Source: SZUA-584 sp964441275
GTDB lineage: Bacteria; Bacillota; Clostridia; Christensenellales; SZUA-584
Direction: 5' to 3'
Length of the DNA: 64,000 nt
Assembly (NCBI GenBank): GCA_964441275.1
Contig: CAYTUG010000008.1
Span: forward strand, 15,437-79,436
The notes below the pieces were generated by a model. It did no database searches, was not told the origin of the DNA, and saw only the letters and a program-made list of their open reading frames with translations. Below are positions 61,940 to 64,000 of this stretch, in pieces. The stretch's first letter is position 1. Every line of letters starts with the position of its first letter. A program made the position numbers and the translations under genes.

Positions 61940-62389
61940 GTTAACGCCTGTTCCCTCGTTTTCTTTTATAGCCTTTTTTGCCATTGCATCGCAAAGATTA
62001 TTGTATTTATTGTCCGAATGCCCCTTAACTTTTACAAATATGATTTTATGGGGCTTTATGGCCGCCAAAATGCCTTTCCAAAGCTCTTGGTTTTCAACCG
62101 GTTGTTTTGAAGAGGTCTTCCAACCGTTTTGTTCCCATTTTTTTATCCAGCCCTGTGCAAAGGCTTTTTGGATATAGGCGCTGTCCGTATATAATGTAAC
62201 ATCGCACGGCTCTTTAAGCGCTTTTACTGCTTGCAATACAGCCATAAGCTCCATCCTGTTGTTTGTGGTGTTGGGCACATAACCGCTTATTTGCTTTTTT
62301 GTGCCCTTATATATCAATACAGCAGCCCATCCGCCGGCTCCGGGATTGCCAAAGCATGCCCCATCGGTGTATATATCCACTTTTTTCAT
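61928..62389 (-). CDS. rnhA: Ribonuclease HI
   Basis: 153 residues from ATG 62389, which overlaps the proC stop by four bases (ATGA). Catalytic DEDD: YTDGACFGNPG (Asp), NRMELMAV (Glu), YTDSAYIQ (Asp) and NNLCDAMAKK (Asp). Removes RNA from RNA-DNA hybrids. C-terminal basic substrate handle WIKKWEQNGWKT is present, as in the E. coli type. Translationally coupled to proC. Confidence 0.95.
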   Translation of the reverse strand: MKKVDIYTDGACFGNPGAGGWAAVLIYKGTKKQISGYVPNTTNNRMELMAVLQAVKALKEPCDVTLYTDSAYIQKAFAQGWIKKWEQNGWKTSSKQPVENQELWKGILAAIKPHKIIFVKVKGHSDNKYNNLCDAMAKKAIKENEGTGVNNYT

Positions 62390-63183
62390 TTTGCCAGCAG
62401 CCTCGATTTTGCCGCGCATTTTTCCACCGCTTTTATAATCGCTCCTCTAAAGCCGTCCCTTTCGAGCGATTTTACAGCTTCTATCGTTGTTCCGCCGGGA
62501 GAGCAAACAGCATCCTTTAGCTCGCCCGGGTGAATTTTGCTCGTTTGCACCATCTTGGCGGCGCCTAATACCGTTTGAGCGGCAAGTTTTAACGATAAAT
62601 CACGAGCCAGCCCGCATAAAACGCCCGCGTCCGCCAATGCTTCGATAAGCATAAAAACGTAAGCGGGCCCGCTGCCCGATAACGCGGTTACAGCATCCAT
62701 GGCGGCGGACGATGCGTATTCAACCTGACCGAGTGAGTTAAACAGCTTTTCAATTATCTGTTTTTTATCATTTTCTATTTCGCAAGGCGTTTCAAACACG
62801 CTCATCCCCTCCCCCGCCATTAAAGGCATATTGGGCATAATTCTGCAAACATGCTTGTCTATACCAATGATTTTTTGTATTTTTTCAGCGCTCCAACCCG
62901 CCGCGATAGACACTATGGTTTTAGATTTTATATGGTCTTTTATGTCCGACAAAACCGGCTCTACAACGTTAGGCTTTATGGCAAGTATTATAATATCGCT
63001 TTTTTCACACAGCCGGGCAATGGTTGCGGCCGGATTTGCGCCAAACTTTTTGCAGATTTCATCTTTTTTGCGCTCATCTATATCGAACACATTTATATCA
63101 TCGATTATTTTATTTTCCGCCGCTCCTTTTATTATGGCATAAGCCATATTGCCCGCTCCTATAAATCCAAAAGAATATGCCAT
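62386..63183 (-). CDS. proC: Pyrroline-5-carboxylate reductase
   Basis: 265 residues; last step of proline synthesis with NAD(P)H. N-terminal GFIGAGNMAYAIIKGA is the dinucleotide loop; ALSGSGPAYVFMLIEALADAGVLCGL and VCSPGGTTIEAVKSLE are the family signature at the C-terminal dimer domain. AGGGAGG upstream. First gene of proC-rnhA. Confidence 0.96.
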   Translation of the reverse strand: MAYSFGFIGAGNMAYAIIKGAAENKIIDDINVFDIDERKKDEICKKFGANPAATIARLCEKSDIIILAIKPNVVEPVLSDIKDHIKSKTIVSIAAGWSAEKIQKIIGIDKHVCRIMPNMPLMAGEGMSVFETPCEIENDKKQIIEKLFNSLGQVEYASSAAMDAVTALSGSGPAYVFMLIEALADAGVLCGLARDLSLKLAAQTVLGAAKMVQTSKIHPGELKDAVCSPGGTTIEAVKSLERDGFRGAIIKAVEKCAAKSRLLAK

Positions 63184-63197
63184 TACATTCCCTCCTA

Positions 63198-63226
63198 TTG
63201 ACGTGTGCCTGTAAATTGTTTATAAT
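63198..63226 (+). promoter_or_regulatory. Promoter before the tRNA-Trp fragment
   Basis: TTGACG (63198-63203), exactly 17 bp, TATAAT (63221-63226), 14 bp before the tRNA-like 5' end. Confidence 0.75.
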
Positions 63227-63239
63227 ACCGAAAGCCCTT

Positions 63240-63285
63240 AGGGGAGTGGCTCAACGGTAGAGCATCGGTCTCCAAAAGACCTGTA
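63240..63285 (+). pseudogene. Truncated tRNA-Trp (5' half)
   Basis: AGGGGAGTGGCTCAACGGTA at 63240 and on to CTCCAAAA (63271-63278) is the 5' acceptor strand, D arm and anticodon loop of a tRNA-Trp with CCA anticodon. The expected CCGAT half-stem, T arm, acceptor 3' strand and CCA do not follow; the next bases GACCTGTATAATC are unrelated. The T arm cannot be formed. Lost by a deletion or rearrangement close to the IS. Confidence 0.65.
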
Positions 63286-63329
63286 TAATCCCGAATTCAA
63301 CTTTTTTGAGAGCTTTCAAAAGCCCGGAA

Positions 63330-63354
63330 AACCGCTTAAACAGCGGCTTTTTTT
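63330..63354 (+). terminator. Terminator after the tRNA-Trp fragment
   Basis: CCGCT-TAAAC-AGCGG stem followed by CTTTTTTT. Confidence 0.8.
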
Positions 63355-63488
63355 GATTTGCTTCAAATTCTCCCAAAAAGAAGCGTTTCCCCATTAGTTG
63401 CAGTCTGTCCCTGACAGTCTCTACAAAATCCCTGCCAATTTATATCTTTACCATCATAACGGACCGCAAGTATTGGCAAACAAATATA

Positions 63489-63608
63489 TTAATGTCCCGT
63501 TATACTATCATATCCTGAACTCTCCGTTTCGTTTACATTAAATGCTCCGATTGCATAGCCGCCTTCGTATGCTTCTTTGAACATTTTTGTACTAGTGACT
63601 AATGGCAT
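63489..63608 (-). pseudogene. Class II fructose-bisphosphate aldolase, N-terminal fragment
   Basis: From ATG 63608 with AAAGGAG upstream, the first 26 residues (MPLVTSTKMFKEAYEGG, then YAIGAFNVN) are the N-terminus of class II aldolases. The frame then runs into 13 unrelated residues and stops at 63489. The rest (zinc ligands, TIM barrel) is missing. The break point and the tRNA-Trp break lie within 230 bp of each other. Confidence 0.75.
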
Positions 63609-63714
63609 TATATATACTCCTTTGAAAATTTATTTAAACTAATTCCAAGAGATATTATATACCAAATATTTATATTGTTAAAGTAGAAAATCTTTTTGTT
63701 TAGATTTAACTTGT

Positions 63715-64000
63715 AGGACTACAATACATATTGGACAAAAGAACCTTGAAAATAAAAGGTGCAGGAGTTAGCTCATGGGGTATTGTTGAGTTGTAAAACA
63801 AAAACATACCGAAAGGAGCCAATCCTGCATGAATAACATAACACAAGACATGAAATATCGGCAATCCCTTGTTTCGTTCGCCTTGAAGCATGGTGTTTCT
63901 CGTGCCAGCCGCAAATACAACAAATCACGTTCTTACATATATTTCTGGTTATCAAGGTACGATGGAGCTATCGGCTCATTAGCTTGCATGTCTAGACGGC
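63715..64000 (+). mobile_element. IS481-like element, left end (runs off the window)
   Basis: Starts with the same sequence as the remnant at 1554-2012 (about 165 bp almost identical), including the terminal ACATATTGGACA (63726-63737), the leader and ribosome site AAAGGAG. Only the first part is in the window, so intactness is unknown. Inverted relative to the copy at the left end. Confidence 0.85.
63829..64000 (+). CDS. IS481-like transposase, N-terminal part
   Basis: 57 codons seen, open to the window edge. HTH domain: KYRQSLVSFALKHGVSRASR, KYNKSRSYIYFWLSRYDG, then SLACMSRR, the usual passage into the DDE domain of IS481/IS3-type transposases. The ATG has AAAGGAG at 12 nt. No stop or frameshift in the seen part. 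Confidence 0.8.
   Translation, partial: MNNITQDMKYRQSLVSFALKHGVSRASRKYNKSRSYIYFWLSRYDGAIGSLACMSRR

Overview
The window looks like a chromosomal segment of an anaerobic low-to-moderate G+C Bacillota, most likely class Clostridia; I cannot name a species. The signs are a leucine-type T-box leader before leuA, strong GGAGG ribosome binding sites, an SOS box of the Bacillus/Clostridium type before lexA, RNase Y, the miaB-mutS-mutL-miaA-hfq cluster, a membrane pyrophosphatase, NAD-type glutamate dehydrogenase and an mtrB (TRAP) homologue. No rRNA operon, CRISPR array or intact prophage is visible.

Layout. 0-5 kb: gdhA, an internally deleted IS481-like element, an orphan OmpR-type response regulator, and a DUF1538 membrane protein coupled to a tandem PII-like protein. 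5-8 kb: a small Cys-rich protein, a possibly broken helical-repeat gene and an A+T-rich type II restriction-modification pair of the NgoPII kind. 8-16 kb: macro-domain protein, TIM-barrel protein, rsfS-yqeK-nadD, rny, an M19 dipeptidase and purB. 16-17 kb: remnants of an IS200/IS605 element and of a tyrosine integrase. 17-26 kb: a MarR regulator followed by an envelope block with two L,D-transpeptidases, a lipoprotein, an MBOAT/AlgX-like O-acetylation pair and two VanX-like lipoproteins. 26-36 kb: an ABC transporter without a binding protein, dnaE, mtrB, a flavoprotein, two patatin-like proteins (the second lacking the catalytic serine), lgt, a DivIVA-like coiled coil and thpR. 36-43 kb: hppA and a T-box-controlled leuACD operon without leuB.

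43-49 kb is the most disturbed part. It holds a uracil-DNA glycosylase-like protein, a cupin, DUF488, a serpin C-terminal fragment, an ECF sigma factor with a putative anti-sigma protein, decaying secreted or lipoprotein genes, and eight tRNA genes on the minus strand. 49-63 kb is a conserved tRNA-modification, mismatch-repair and RNA-chaperone cluster (miaB, membrane metalloprotease, lipoprotein, mutS, mutL, miaA, hfq, PLP enzyme), then lexA, a tyrosine recombinase, rnhA and proC. The last kilobase holds a truncated tRNA-Trp transcription unit, a truncated class II aldolase gene and the start of a second IS481-like element, inverted relative to the one at the left end.

The most unusual points are the tandem patatins with a predicted pseudoenzyme, the TRAP gene away from any trp gene, the PII-DUF1538 pair whose N-terminus lacks a standard start codon, the envelope-remodelling block, the serpin relic beside a decaying ECF-sigma locus, and the promoter-tRNA fragment-terminator unit near the right end.
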